Below, in pieces: positions 44,668-54,370 of a stretch of DNA of 64,000 nt. The translations under genes and the position numbers were made by a program. Below the pieces are notes generated by a model. It worked only from the letters and a program-made list of their open reading frames with translations. It ran no database searches and was not told the DNA's origin. Origin of the DNA: Corynebacterium pseudotuberculosis (GTDB lineage Bacteria > Actinomycetota > Actinomycetes > Mycobacteriales > Mycobacteriaceae); contig NZ_CP021251.1 of assembly GCF_002155265.1 (NCBI RefSeq), positions 2,170,001 to 2,234,000 on the forward strand, given 5' to 3'. Positions within the stretch are counted from its first letter, which is position 1; the number at the start of each line of letters is the position of its first letter.

Positions 44668-45540
44668 TTATCTAAGCGACCTGTCACGCTCATAGAAAGC
44701 AATCGCTGCAGAGGTAGCAAGGTTAAGCGAGTCGGTTCCAGGTGCCATAGGTATACGAGCTCTCACATCAGTTGCACGCATAGCGTGTTCGGTTAGCCCA
44801 GGACCTTCGGCGCCCACCAAGAGCGCCACTTTGTCATACGGCTGCCCGGTAGCGTCGACAAGCGCATCAGCAAGGTGCACGGCCTCAGGGTGCGGCGTAA
44901 GGGATACCAGGTGAAAGCCAGCCGCTTTTAGTCCCTCTAGTTCTCGCTGCCACGTGGTTCTTTTTCCGCCGAAATGCGCAAATGGTGTTCGAAGCACGTG
45001 CCCCATGGAAACACGTACTACCCGGCGGTAGAGAGGATCTGCGCAACCATTGCCAAACAAGATGGCGTCAACGCCCATTCCTGCAGCATTACGGAACATC
45101 GATCCGATATTCTCATGGTCACCTACCCCCTCGAGTATCGCAACGGTACGCGCTGTAGACACTGCTTCTTCAATGGATAGCCCCGCCACGCGGTCAGCCG
45201 CCGCAAGCAGTCCCCGGTGCATGTCAAAGCCAGCCACACTCGCCAATGTTTCCCGGTCCAAGGAGTAGACGGGGATGTCCCGCACCAGCTCGGCCATCGC
45301 CGGATCGCTAAGAAACGACTCAAGTTTGGCGGGAAAGCCAATAAGACACCGAACAGGAAAACGCGACTGTAAAAGCCTGCCAACCACCAGCGGCCCCTCA
45401 GCGATAACCAGGCCTTTGCCGCCAGGAAGATCTGGTCGATTATCGGAATGATTCAGGTCTCGAAAATCATCCAGGCGCGTGTCTTCAGCGTCTGCGATGT
45501 GCACGATGTTAAACGCCGGTGGAGTTGGTTGTTCAGTCAC
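44668..45540 (-). CDS. TrmH/SpoU-family RNA 2'-O-methyltransferase
   Basis: The 290-residue SPOUT methyltransferase has an N-terminal substrate-binding part and the three SpoU motifs: GDHENIGSMFRNAAGMG (motif 1, Asn and Arg), LLVGAEGPGL (motif 2), and IPMAPGTDSLNLATSAAI (motif 3), which form the SAM-binding knot. Such enzymes methylate ribose in tRNA or rRNA; the target here is unknown. Confidence 0.93.
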   Translation of the reverse strand: MTEQPTPPAFNIVHIADAEDTRLDDFRDLNHSDNRPDLPGGKGLVIAEGPLVVGRLLQSRFPVRCLIGFPAKLESFLSDPAMAELVRDIPVYSLDRETLASVAGFDMHRGLLAAADRVAGLSIEEAVSTARTVAILEGVGDHENIGSMFRNAAGMGVDAILFGNGCADPLYRRVVRVSMGHVLRTPFAHFGGKRTTWQRELEGLKAAGFHLVSLTPHPEAVHLADALVDATGQPYDKVALLVGAEGPGLTEHAMRATDVRARIPMAPGTDSLNLATSAAIAFYERDRSLR

Positions 45541-45559
45541 ACATTACATGTTAAAGCAA

Positions 45560-45598
45560 GGCTCCCGATCGGGCAGAGATATGCCGCAATCGGGAGCC
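45560..45598 (-). terminator. Terminator after the NCS2 permease gene
   Basis: GGCTCCCGAT/ATCGGGAGCC (45560-45569 with 45589-45598) forms a 10-bp stem; on the minus strand it is followed by TTGCTTT. Confidence 0.8.
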
Positions 45599-45626
45599 TC
45601 AGAGGGACAAAGCTATCCCCTAACGA

Positions 45627-47105
45627 TTAGCCAAGAGCCGACATGATCGGGTCTATGGAGAAGTACACCACGAACAACGCAGAGACCAACCACATAATCC
45701 AGTGGATTTCTTTGGCTTTGCCTGCAAATAGAGTCATCAGTGTGAAGGCAATGAATCCTACACCGATACCATTAGCGATCGAATAGGTAAATGGCATGAT
45801 GACGATGGTAAGGAAGGCAGGAAGAGCAATGTTGAACTTTGTAAAGTCAATCTCGCTCACCTGTCCGATCATCATCGCGCCAACCACAACAAGAACAGGT
45901 GCAGCTGCTTCAATCGGCACTACCTCATACAACGGGGTGAGGAACATTGCCAGTAGGAAGAGAAGGCCGGTTACCACGTTAGCCAAACCAGTACGAGCAC
46001 CGTCTGCGATGCCAGCAGCAGAGTCAACGTAGACCGTCGCGGAGGACGCCGAGGCACCGCCGCCGATAATTGCGCCTGCGCCCTCAACAACCAGTGCTTT
46101 CTTCATATCTGGGAGTACACCATCGTCGTTGACCAGGCGTGCCTGCTTTCCCAGCGCTGTCATAGTACCCATCGCATCAAAGAAGTTAGCCAGCACGAGG
46201 GTAAACAGCAGCAAGGTAGCAGCCAGAACGCCAACTCGGGCAAAAGCCCCAAAGATAGAAACGTTACCGATGAGAGACAGGTCTGGTATTCCACCAAATC
46301 CCTCTGGGATCATCGGGATTGCTAGGCTCCAGCCCCCGGTGGGATTGTTCACGGAAGAGCCCGCACCAGTCAGGGCCTCTACGATCATGCCGATAATCGT
46401 GGTTGCCACGATGCCGATAAAAAGGCCACCACGAATGTTGCGGATTACCATGAAGCCACAAATCAGCAGGCCAATGATAAAGACAAAAGTGGGCCACGAA
46501 GCAATCGAACCATTAGTGCCCAACCCAACCGGGACGGTAGTGTGCGCGGCATCTGGAAGGCGGCGTACAAAGCCGGCGTCGACAAGCCCGATAAGCGCGA
46601 TGAACATTCCGATACCAACGCTCATGGCGGCGATCATTGGCTTGGGAATGGCATCGAACACCGCCTGGCGGAAACCGGAAATCGCCAGGATGACGATGAT
46701 CACACCATCGAGGACTACTAGCCCCATTGCTTCTGACCAGGTCAGCCCCTCGGTTGCAACCATAGAAACCGCGACAAGGGTGTTAATGCCAAGGCCAGCT
46801 GCGATGCCAAAGGGATACTTGGCTATAACGCCAAAGAGAATCGTCATTACGCCGGCCACAAAGGCAGTAGCTGCGGCCACCTGCGGAATACCAAGTACCG
46901 TTCCCTCGGAGTCCGGACTCGTCCCTAGGATGAGGGGGTTAAGGATGATGATGTAGGCCATCGCAAAGAACGTGACCACGCCTGCACGAACTTCGGTTCC
47001 AATTGTTGAGCCACGCTCACTGATCTTGAAATAGCGATCGAACGCGCCGCGAGACTTCTCCGTCTGTTTCGGCGCTGCTTGATCAGAAATAGGCATAGAA
47101 GCCAT
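45627..47105 (-). CDS. NCS2-family purine permease (guanine/hypoxanthine type)
   Basis: The product of about 492 residues has 13-14 membrane segments. Features include the TEVRAGVVTFFAMAYIIILNPLILG start and GLGINTLVAVSMV of AzgA-like permeases, and the later ANFFDAMGTMTALGKQA and ATVYVDSAAGIADGARTGLA. I prefer the ATG at 47105 because TTTGGAGCGAATCAG precedes it; the open frame starts 22 codons upstream. It should import guanine, hypoxanthine or adenine by proton symport. Confidence 0.9.
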   Translation of the reverse strand: MASMPISDQAAPKQTEKSRGAFDRYFKISERGSTIGTEVRAGVVTFFAMAYIIILNPLILGTSPDSEGTVLGIPQVAAATAFVAGVMTILFGVIAKYPFGIAAGLGINTLVAVSMVATEGLTWSEAMGLVVLDGVIIVILAISGFRQAVFDAIPKPMIAAMSVGIGMFIALIGLVDAGFVRRLPDAAHTTVPVGLGTNGSIASWPTFVFIIGLLICGFMVIRNIRGGLFIGIVATTIIGMIVEALTGAGSSVNNPTGGWSLAIPMIPEGFGGIPDLSLIGNVSIFGAFARVGVLAATLLLFTLVLANFFDAMGTMTALGKQARLVNDDGVLPDMKKALVVEGAGAIIGGGASASSATVYVDSAAGIADGARTGLANVVTGLLFLLAMFLTPLYEVVPIEAAAPVLVVVGAMMIGQVSEIDFTKFNIALPAFLTIVIMPFTYSIANGIGVGFIAFTLMTLFAGKAKEIHWIMWLVSALFVVYFSIDPIMSALG

Positions 47106-47318
47106 CTGATTCGCTCCAAATGTGTAAAAGAGGGATACCTCGGAAAAACTTCCGCAAAAAGATATTCCCACTCAGGAGCAATTCGATCAAACCGAAAATA
47201 GCCGCCACACAGCGTTTTCATCCCCGCAATGAGTTATTTTTGTCGTTTCTTTCATCCCCAAAGGGATAAAATTTGCGGTAAAGCCGCTGCCCAGGGGTGG
47301 GGGTTAAAACCACCATAT

Positions 47319-48053
47319 TTATTGGTTAGCACCAGATGGAAAAATTTCTGGTTTTTCATCATCAAAGGGGCTATTTTCCACTACTCCAAGTGGCTCAGCA
47401 GGAGGCGTATCGGTATGAGCGCCGCACCCATAAGTCGTATGCACCACGCGTCCATCCGCTGAATATTCGTTAACACATACGCCAAAATCTTTTCCTACAG
47501 GCTCTGCAAGCGGAAAATAAAACGCACATCCGCCACAATTGTGCACGGCTTTTCTTGCATACTCCGACGAGGGGCCAAAGGCGCCGTCCTTCCACCGTTC
47601 TGAGGCAGTCTGAATTCCCACCTTTGTCAGCTTCTTCAGCGTCCCAAAATCATAGGCGGCCTGATCCGAATCATCAGTGAGGCGGGGATCATCTGGACGG
47701 GGTGGCATGAAGTCATTTGGGCCGAGGTCTCCCGGTTGAACCCGTTGGTGGTACGGAACCCAATCAGGCGCCCGTAAGGCTTCTTGTCCAGGTAAAAGAG
47801 CAAGTTCGCTTACAGTCACCCAGCGAGAACCACTCGCGCATGCGAGTACCACGTTCCATTCCCACCCGTTATACCCGGGTAGGTCGGCAACAAAACGATG
47901 TGTCGCGGAGGTTTCATTAACGTTTCTTACCCCAATGTGGGCTCCGACTTCGCCCTCCCCCAGTTCTTCTAGAGCATGTCGTGCGATTGAAAGCGCCTTG
48001 GCACTCAATAACGGGCCGGACTGGCTATTTTTAGTATTACGTCTGTTCGGCAC
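47319..48053 (-). CDS. DUF3027 protein
   Basis: The 244-residue protein has the actinobacterial DUF3027 pattern: ARHALEELGEGEVGAHIGVRNVNET, HRFVADLPGYNGWEWNVVLACA, WVTVSELALLPG, and the metal-like CGGCAFYFPLAEP followed by VCVNEYSADGRVV and YGCGAH. The Cys cluster (CGGC, C, C) may bind a metal. Function is unknown. A glutaminyl cyclase gene diverges from it with 56 bp between. Confidence 0.85.
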   Translation of the reverse strand: MPNRRNTKNSQSGPLLSAKALSIARHALEELGEGEVGAHIGVRNVNETSATHRFVADLPGYNGWEWNVVLACASGSRWVTVSELALLPGQEALRAPDWVPYHQRVQPGDLGPNDFMPPRPDDPRLTDDSDQAAYDFGTLKKLTKVGIQTASERWKDGAFGPSSEYARKAVHNCGGCAFYFPLAEPVGKDFGVCVNEYSADGRVVHTTYGCGAHTDTPPAEPLGVVENSPFDDEKPEIFPSGANQ

Positions 48054-48109
48054 TCCTCTATTATCCAGTATCTACCCACAATCAACACATTGAGGGCACA
48101 ATAACTGCC

Positions 48110-49051
48110 ATGCGATTGCACCGTTTCGCCCGCGCGATGAGTTCCTTTAGCCCCCTGCTGGCTCAGATACGACGACCACATACTCTGCATAAAAACAGAA
48201 TCAGTATCAAGGTTTTTTCGGTTGGTTTTCTATCCATCACATTCGGTATTACGGCGTGTGCTTCTCCCCCTAAGCCTTCTCAACAATCCGAAGAACTATT
48301 AGAGCGCCCAGTGGAGCTGCAAGCCGAAATAATCTCGCGCCATGATTTCGACGCACAATCTTTTACCCAAGGACTCGAAGTAGACGGCGAGGGGTTAGTC
48401 GTGGGAACAGGAGGATACGGAACTAGTTCGATCTACCGGACTTCTGTGGACAATATCCAGGCAACACGCACACAACTTCCCGAGTCTTTTTTCGGTGAAG
48501 GCATTACGGTAACTAAAGGAAGTTCACGGAAAATATGGCAGCTTACATGGAAAAATAATGTTGCAATCCAACGAGACCCGGACTCCTTAGAAGAAATCAC
48601 ACGGGTAACGTATCAGGGCGAAGGTTGGGGGTTATGCGCGTTTTCAGATCGCTTAATCATGTCTGACGGCACAAGTGATCTACGCGTTCTCAACCCCGTG
48701 ACTTTTCAAGAGATAAAACGAATCCCCGTTCGTATGATCAACGCCCAGGGACGACCTATGCCAGTAGAAGGAATCAACGAGCTGGAATGTGTTCCTTCCG
48801 GCCCAGGAGCACAAACCGATACCGTTTATGCAAATAGGTTCTTGTCCACAGACATTTTAGGCATCGATGCAGCCAGCGGGAGCGTCAAAAAGCTTATCGA
48901 CGCCTCCCGTATTCCTAACAACGCCCAACCGGATATTGACAACGTACTCAACGGCATCGCCCATATACCGGGTACAGACAATTTTTATATCACTGGCAAA
49001 CGCTGGCCTGATCTCTATCGTGTCCGGTTTGTCCACCACGTGTCCCCGTAA
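48110..49051 (+). CDS. Glutaminyl-peptide cyclotransferase lipoprotein
   Basis: The 313-residue protein has an N-terminal hydrophobic segment ending in ITAC, a plausible lipobox with Cys near 51, then the bacterial glutamine cyclotransferase propeller: FTQGLEVDGEGLVVGTGGYG, GEGITV, YQGEGWGLCAFSDRLIMSDGT, INELECV, LNGIAH. Such enzymes cyclise N-terminal Gln to pyroglutamate outside the cell. The first 40 residues are long for a signal peptide, so a later start is possible. Confidence 0.88.
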   Translation: MRLHRFARAMSSFSPLLAQIRRPHTLHKNRISIKVFSVGFLSITFGITACASPPKPSQQSEELLERPVELQAEIISRHDFDAQSFTQGLEVDGEGLVVGTGGYGTSSIYRTSVDNIQATRTQLPESFFGEGITVTKGSSRKIWQLTWKNNVAIQRDPDSLEEITRVTYQGEGWGLCAFSDRLIMSDGTSDLRVLNPVTFQEIKRIPVRMINAQGRPMPVEGINELECVPSGPGAQTDTVYANRFLSTDILGIDAASGSVKKLIDASRIPNNAQPDIDNVLNGIAHIPGTDNFYITGKRWPDLYRVRFVHHVSP

Positions 49052-49070
49052 TTCTCCAGGAGAGGTAATA

Positions 49071-49607
49071 TTGCTCACCATGGCTAGTCGCAAAACTCGA
49101 CGCAGAAACCTCATCCAGATTGCTGCCCTTATCGCGGCCGTAGCAGTAGTGGTGGCAGGGTCGATAGCATTCCAAACTTGGTGGAATAAACGTCCGGAAA
49201 AAGAACCACGTGATATCGCGATCGAGTTTTCCTCCCCCACAGCTAGCCAAGAGGTTTTCCCTTTTAGCATCTGCGAACCAGGCGTCGAATGCCCGGAAAA
49301 CTCAGTTCCAGTTATAACTATGAGCGCGGATCAGGAACTTACCGTTAAAGTTCCACCACAAGTTTCCGACCACGACTGGTCTTTATTGAAAATTTACGAT
49401 GATCCCGCCGCAAACGATCAGTCCTTTTACGCCGCACACGACGCGAACGAGATAAAAGTTTCGGGTTCGGCATCCTTGAAAAAGGACGCTCAGTCTCTTG
49501 CAAAACTTGTTGTCGTGGAGGTCTCTTCAGTACTGATCGGCCATGACGATAAGGGCGACGAGACCCCTTACACCGTTACCTGGTCTGTACACGTCACGGT
49601 CACTTAA
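49071..49607 (+). CDS. DUF2771 protein, membrane-anchored
   Basis: The product starts with TTG at 49071 (MLTMASRKTRR), because AGGAGAGG (49058-49065) lies 5 bp before it; the ATG at 49080 would have a spacing of 14. It has a basic head, one membrane segment (LIQIAALIAAVAVVVAGSIAFQTWW) and an external domain with SICEPGVECPENSVPVI, typical of DUF2771. Function is unknown. It follows the cyclotransferase gene by 19 bp, so the two are likely co-transcribed. Confidence 0.82.
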   Translation: MLTMASRKTRRRNLIQIAALIAAVAVVVAGSIAFQTWWNKRPEKEPRDIAIEFSSPTASQEVFPFSICEPGVECPENSVPVITMSADQELTVKVPPQVSDHDWSLLKIYDDPAANDQSFYAAHDANEIKVSGSASLKKDAQSLAKLVVVEVSSVLIGHDDKGDETPYTVTWSVHVTVT

Positions 49608-49622
49608 AAACTTCTAAATGCA

Positions 49623-49666
49623 CAAAACCGACTATAAAGGCATCCGTTTCTTTATAGTCGGTTTTG
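49623..49666. terminator. Bidirectional terminator between the DUF2771 and cold-shock genes
   Basis: Perfect 17-bp stem CAAAACCGACTATAAAG/CTTTATAGTCGGTTTTG (49623-49639 with 49650-49666), 10-nt loop, A and T runs on both sides. Confidence 0.92.
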
Positions 49667-49675
49667 CTTGTGTGC

Positions 49676-50068
49676 CTAGGAATCGAGTTCCTTTGCCACC
49701 GCACGCAGGATTCCAGCAATCTGTCGGCCATCTTTACGCTCTGGGAATCGCCCGCTTCTCAGGCTGGGCTGCACCTTAAGTTCCAAAATGGTCACAAGGT
49801 CCGACACCATGCCGTGAAGTTCTTCAGGACTGTGTTTGTGTCGATGCTGTGGCCTACGGGTCTTGGGAGTCTCAAGAATTTTTATACGCAATGCCTGGGG
49901 TTTCTTCCCCACAGCCGCAAAATCAAACTCAATCCGCTGACCTTTTTCAAGCTTATCGACGCCCGCCGGCAACACATTCTTACCTACGTAGCAGTCTTCG
50001 TCTCCAGGATTAGAAACGAATCCGTAGCCCTTTTCGGGGTCGTACCACCGAACTCTGCCAATCGGCAC
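49676..50068 (-). CDS. cspB: Cold-shock domain protein with C-terminal extension
   Basis: The 130-residue protein has the CSD in residues 1-64 (GRVRWYDPEKGYGFVSN with RNP1, then DCYVGKNVLP and GQRIEFDFA), which binds single-stranded nucleic acid. Residues 65-130 are a basic then helical extension (RRPQHRHKHSPEELHGMVSDLV) not found in the 67-residue CspA proteins, typical of actinobacterial long forms. It is probably an RNA chaperone. A strong terminator separates it from the convergent DUF2771 gene. Confidence 0.92.
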   Translation of the reverse strand: MPIGRVRWYDPEKGYGFVSNPGDEDCYVGKNVLPAGVDKLEKGQRIEFDFAAVGKKPQALRIKILETPKTRRPQHRHKHSPEELHGMVSDLVTILELKVQPSLRSGRFPERKDGRQIAGILRAVAKELDS

Positions 50069-51516
<1,448 letters not shown>

Positions 51517-51526
51517 AATACATCTC

Positions 51527-51580
51527 AAAGATAGGTCCCGCTACCGCTGAGTTATTCAGCAGCAGCGGGACCTATCTTTT
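51527..51580 (+). terminator. Terminator after rpf
   Basis: A 16-bp stem AAAGATAGGTCCCGCT/AGCGGGACCTATCTTT (51527-51542 with 51564-51579) with a TTTT end. Confidence 0.92.
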
Positions 51581-51638
51581 GCAGGAACAGACACAATACC
51601 GGTCCCCCCTGGTCTGAAAACAAGCCTTGGAGACAAAT

Positions 51639-51674
51639 ACGGCGCCTTCTCTTGTTACACAAGGAAGACGCCGT
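51639..51674 (-). terminator. Stem-loop after the 62-residue gene
   Basis: ACGGCGCCTTCT (51639-51650) pairs with AGACGCCGT/AAGACGCCGT near 51665-51674 with one bulged base. It is downstream of the small minus-strand gene. Confidence 0.6.
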
Positions 51675-51692
51675 ACGTAGTGGAGCTACAGA

Positions 51693-51881
51693 CTATTTAT
51701 TCACCCGGGTATAAGGATGGACATAACCGGTCTCTTCTGCAGGAACAGGTAGTTCAATGTCGCCCCACGGGCTATTAGCACCGGCGACTTTAGCCACAAG
51801 CTCGGTCACAGCGTGCCCGCCGCCCGGGACGTGCGCAGGCCAGCCCGGATCAACGTATCCTTTTTTCTCCATGTTTGCCAT
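51693..51881 (-). CDS. Small conserved protein of unknown function
   Basis: A 62-residue product, MANMEKKGYVDPGWPAHVPG followed by GGHAVTELVAKVAGANSPWGD and a Pro/Gly-rich tail ending YTRVNK. No membrane segment or known domain. A good stem-loop lies downstream, and the frame is antisense to the rejected N-terminal extension of the adjacent helicase-associated gene. I recognise the type from other corynebacteria but not its role. Confidence 0.6.
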   Translation of the reverse strand: MANMEKKGYVDPGWPAHVPGGGHAVTELVAKVAGANSPWGDIELPVPAEETGYVHPYTRVNK

Positions 51882-51948
51882 GTGCCCTATTGTTTCAAAC
51901 TTTAAGGGTAAAAGTCATCTGAAAGAGCAACTAAACTGGAATACCATC

Positions 51949-54255
51949 ATGTGCTCTTCTCCTGCCCCTTATAAGTGGCCCATCAATTTCCGGGAGTGGC
52001 TAAGTTCACTCAACGAAGAAAACCTCACGGTCATCCTGAAAAATAGGCCCGATGTCACCCATCCAATTCCTCCCGGAATATCCTCATTAGCTGCCCGTTT
52101 ACAGTTGAGAGCTTCATTGGCACGTGCGTTGATGTCCCTCAATGCATTTGAGCTTTTGACGCTTGAGGCAGCCAGCTTCCTTGGCGCAGAACTCGAACCT
52201 GTGATTGCCCCCAATCTGGTGGATGCACTACGTCAATATCTTGGCGCGCAGACCCCAGACAATCTTGATCTGCTCGTCGAAGAAGCTGTTTCTGAGCTTT
52301 TATCGCGCGCACTCCTGTACGGTTCCACCGTATCTTTTAAAGTTGTTCCTGAGGCAATAAATGCCCTCCCCACTGGATGGCAGTTATTTGGGGTAAGAGC
52401 GCAAGAAGAAACTGATTTCCAGCACGCCTTGGCTTCAGTCGATGAACGTGACAGGAAGGTCCTCAACACTCTTGACCAATCCGGCGGTACGGGAATAACA
52501 AAGGATGCTGCCCCTGATGCTGATCCTCAACGACCAATACCTAGGATGATCGCACAGGGGCTCCTTATACGAATTGACGATACAACCGTCCGACTCCCTA
52601 TGCCCGTGAGGTATCTCCTCAGAGGCCAACAGCCACCGCTCATTCCTGTGCTGCCGAACCCCCGCGTGGAGTTCTCTGCGTCCAGCAAAAATGATGAGAA
52701 CAGCGCTGGGAATGGTCTAGAGATAGTACGTCTCATGAGGATACTTCTGCGTGGCCTCGGGCATGATCCCATGCCGCTTTTAAAAGATGGAGTTCTGGGA
52801 GTGCGCAGTGTCACTGCACTCACCCGGATTCTGGATTCCAACGAGCTCACGGCTCTCCGGGTCTTGTCGCTGGCGTTGTCCTGCAACTTGGTCGCCCGCG
52901 GAGTGCCGGACCCGCTTCCTAGCGACGACACAGGAGGCGACTATCTTTGCCCCACCCACCACGCCGATACCTGGCTCGTTTCTCCGCTATCTCACCAATG
53001 GTCGCAGTTAATATACGGTTGGTATTTTCATGGGACCTTGCGCCCCTGGGTAGTCAATACCCTGGACGATAGGGGAAAGCCTCAACGCTTTCTTTCTCCA
53101 GCCACGTGGAATGAAAAGCTACCGACGCTGCGCAAATTAACGCTGAGTACTGCAGCACAGCATTGTACGTCTTCAGGCATTTCTGATCATTCACTCCGCG
53201 CGAATATTGGCTTTGCCGCCCCACTGCGGGTGTCTAGGGTCTCTCCTGAACATATTGACCAGCTTATTGCAGAAGCCCGTTGGCTCGGCGTACTCACTGC
53301 GAATAATGGCACTACTTCTGTGTTGGATGCCTTGGTCAAAGAAACTGAAGCTACTGCGCTTTCGCGCCTTGATCAGATAACACAATCATTAACTCCGGCA
53401 GAAGTCACGCAGCTGATCCCACAGGCCGATATGACGATCCTCGCACCAGGTCCCTTGCCTCAGCTCCTTATGCAGGAGATGACCCTCGTGGGAGAGGCTG
53501 AGTCGATGGGTTTAGCTAGCGTCTATCGCATCACGGAATCAAGCATACGGCGTGCATTAGATGCAGGGCGTACGCCTGAAGAGCTCACGGGTTTTCTCAA
53601 AGCCCATGTCCTTGGTGAGCTTCCGCAGTCTATTGCATACCTCATCGCTGACGTTGCGCGTCGTCACGGCTCCTTAAGAGGCGGGCCCGCTATGAGTTAT
53701 TTACGATGCTCCGATGAGGCTTTGTTACTAGAGGCAAGTAGAACGCCCGCTGCAGAAATAATTGGGCTTAGACTCATCGCGCCCACTGTCGCTGTGTCAC
53801 AGGCCCCTCTGGTTCGAGTACTCCAAGCGCTGCGTGAGGAGGGCTTCCATCCCGTTGCTGAAGATGCCAACGGCATCAGCATCGATATTCGCCCCGCCCC
53901 CTCTCGTGTGTCCGCGACTCTTCCTCAACAGCATCCAGATAAAGACAATGAATCACACATTGCCGCTGCCATAGCTTCTATTCTTCGGCATGATGCTGCC
54001 AAGGAAGCCGCGGCGACGGGCACAAAGGCTACTGTCCATGATTCAGGAGTCCTAAGCGCATTACAATCGGCGATCCGCGCTAAACGCACAGTCACACTGG
54101 GTTTTGTAGACAAGCATGGCCAAGCGGCGCAAAGAGTGGTCACCCCTATCACTGTTTCTAGTGGCCAGCTTTCTGCCGTAGATCCTATCGATGGTGCGAT
54201 GCATCGCTTTACTATCCATAGGATCACTGAGGTAGTGATCAATCAGCCTGAGTAG
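51949..54255 (+). CDS. Helicase-associated (Helicase_C_3/XPB-like) protein
   Basis: The product of about 768 residues starts MCSSPAPYKWPINFREWLSSLN; the upstream 64 codons overlap the antisense small gene and are rejected. The N-terminal half has repeated helical/WHD-like segments (LRASLARALMSLNAFELLTLEAAS, YGSTVSFKVV). The C-terminus (near 690-768) carries a WYL-like end: AIRAKRTVTLGFVDKHGQAAQRVVTPITV. No ATPase motifs are present. Such proteins are found just upstream of XPB-type helicase genes in actinobacteria and probably work with them. The next gene starts 116 bp downstream. Confidence 0.82.
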   Translation: MCSSPAPYKWPINFREWLSSLNEENLTVILKNRPDVTHPIPPGISSLAARLQLRASLARALMSLNAFELLTLEAASFLGAELEPVIAPNLVDALRQYLGAQTPDNLDLLVEEAVSELLSRALLYGSTVSFKVVPEAINALPTGWQLFGVRAQEETDFQHALASVDERDRKVLNTLDQSGGTGITKDAAPDADPQRPIPRMIAQGLLIRIDDTTVRLPMPVRYLLRGQQPPLIPVLPNPRVEFSASSKNDENSAGNGLEIVRLMRILLRGLGHDPMPLLKDGVLGVRSVTALTRILDSNELTALRVLSLALSCNLVARGVPDPLPSDDTGGDYLCPTHHADTWLVSPLSHQWSQLIYGWYFHGTLRPWVVNTLDDRGKPQRFLSPATWNEKLPTLRKLTLSTAAQHCTSSGISDHSLRANIGFAAPLRVSRVSPEHIDQLIAEARWLGVLTANNGTTSVLDALVKETEATALSRLDQITQSLTPAEVTQLIPQADMTILAPGPLPQLLMQEMTLVGEAESMGLASVYRITESSIRRALDAGRTPEELTGFLKAHVLGELPQSIAYLIADVARRHGSLRGGPAMSYLRCSDEALLLEASRTPAAEIIGLRLIAPTVAVSQAPLVRVLQALREEGFHPVAEDANGISIDIRPAPSRVSATLPQQHPDKDNESHIAAAIASILRHDAAKEAAATGTKATVHDSGVLSALQSAIRAKRTVTLGFVDKHGQAAQRVVTPITVSSGQLSAVDPIDGAMHRFTIHRITEVVINQPE

Positions 54256-54370
54256 TAACTCAAACTATCGCCCCAAAGCGTAGTTCCTGCATAAAAACTG
54301 GGACGCCACGAAGCCCCAAGGCCATAATGGACAGTCTGTATTTACCTTGAGGGTTTAGGAGTGTTTCCCT

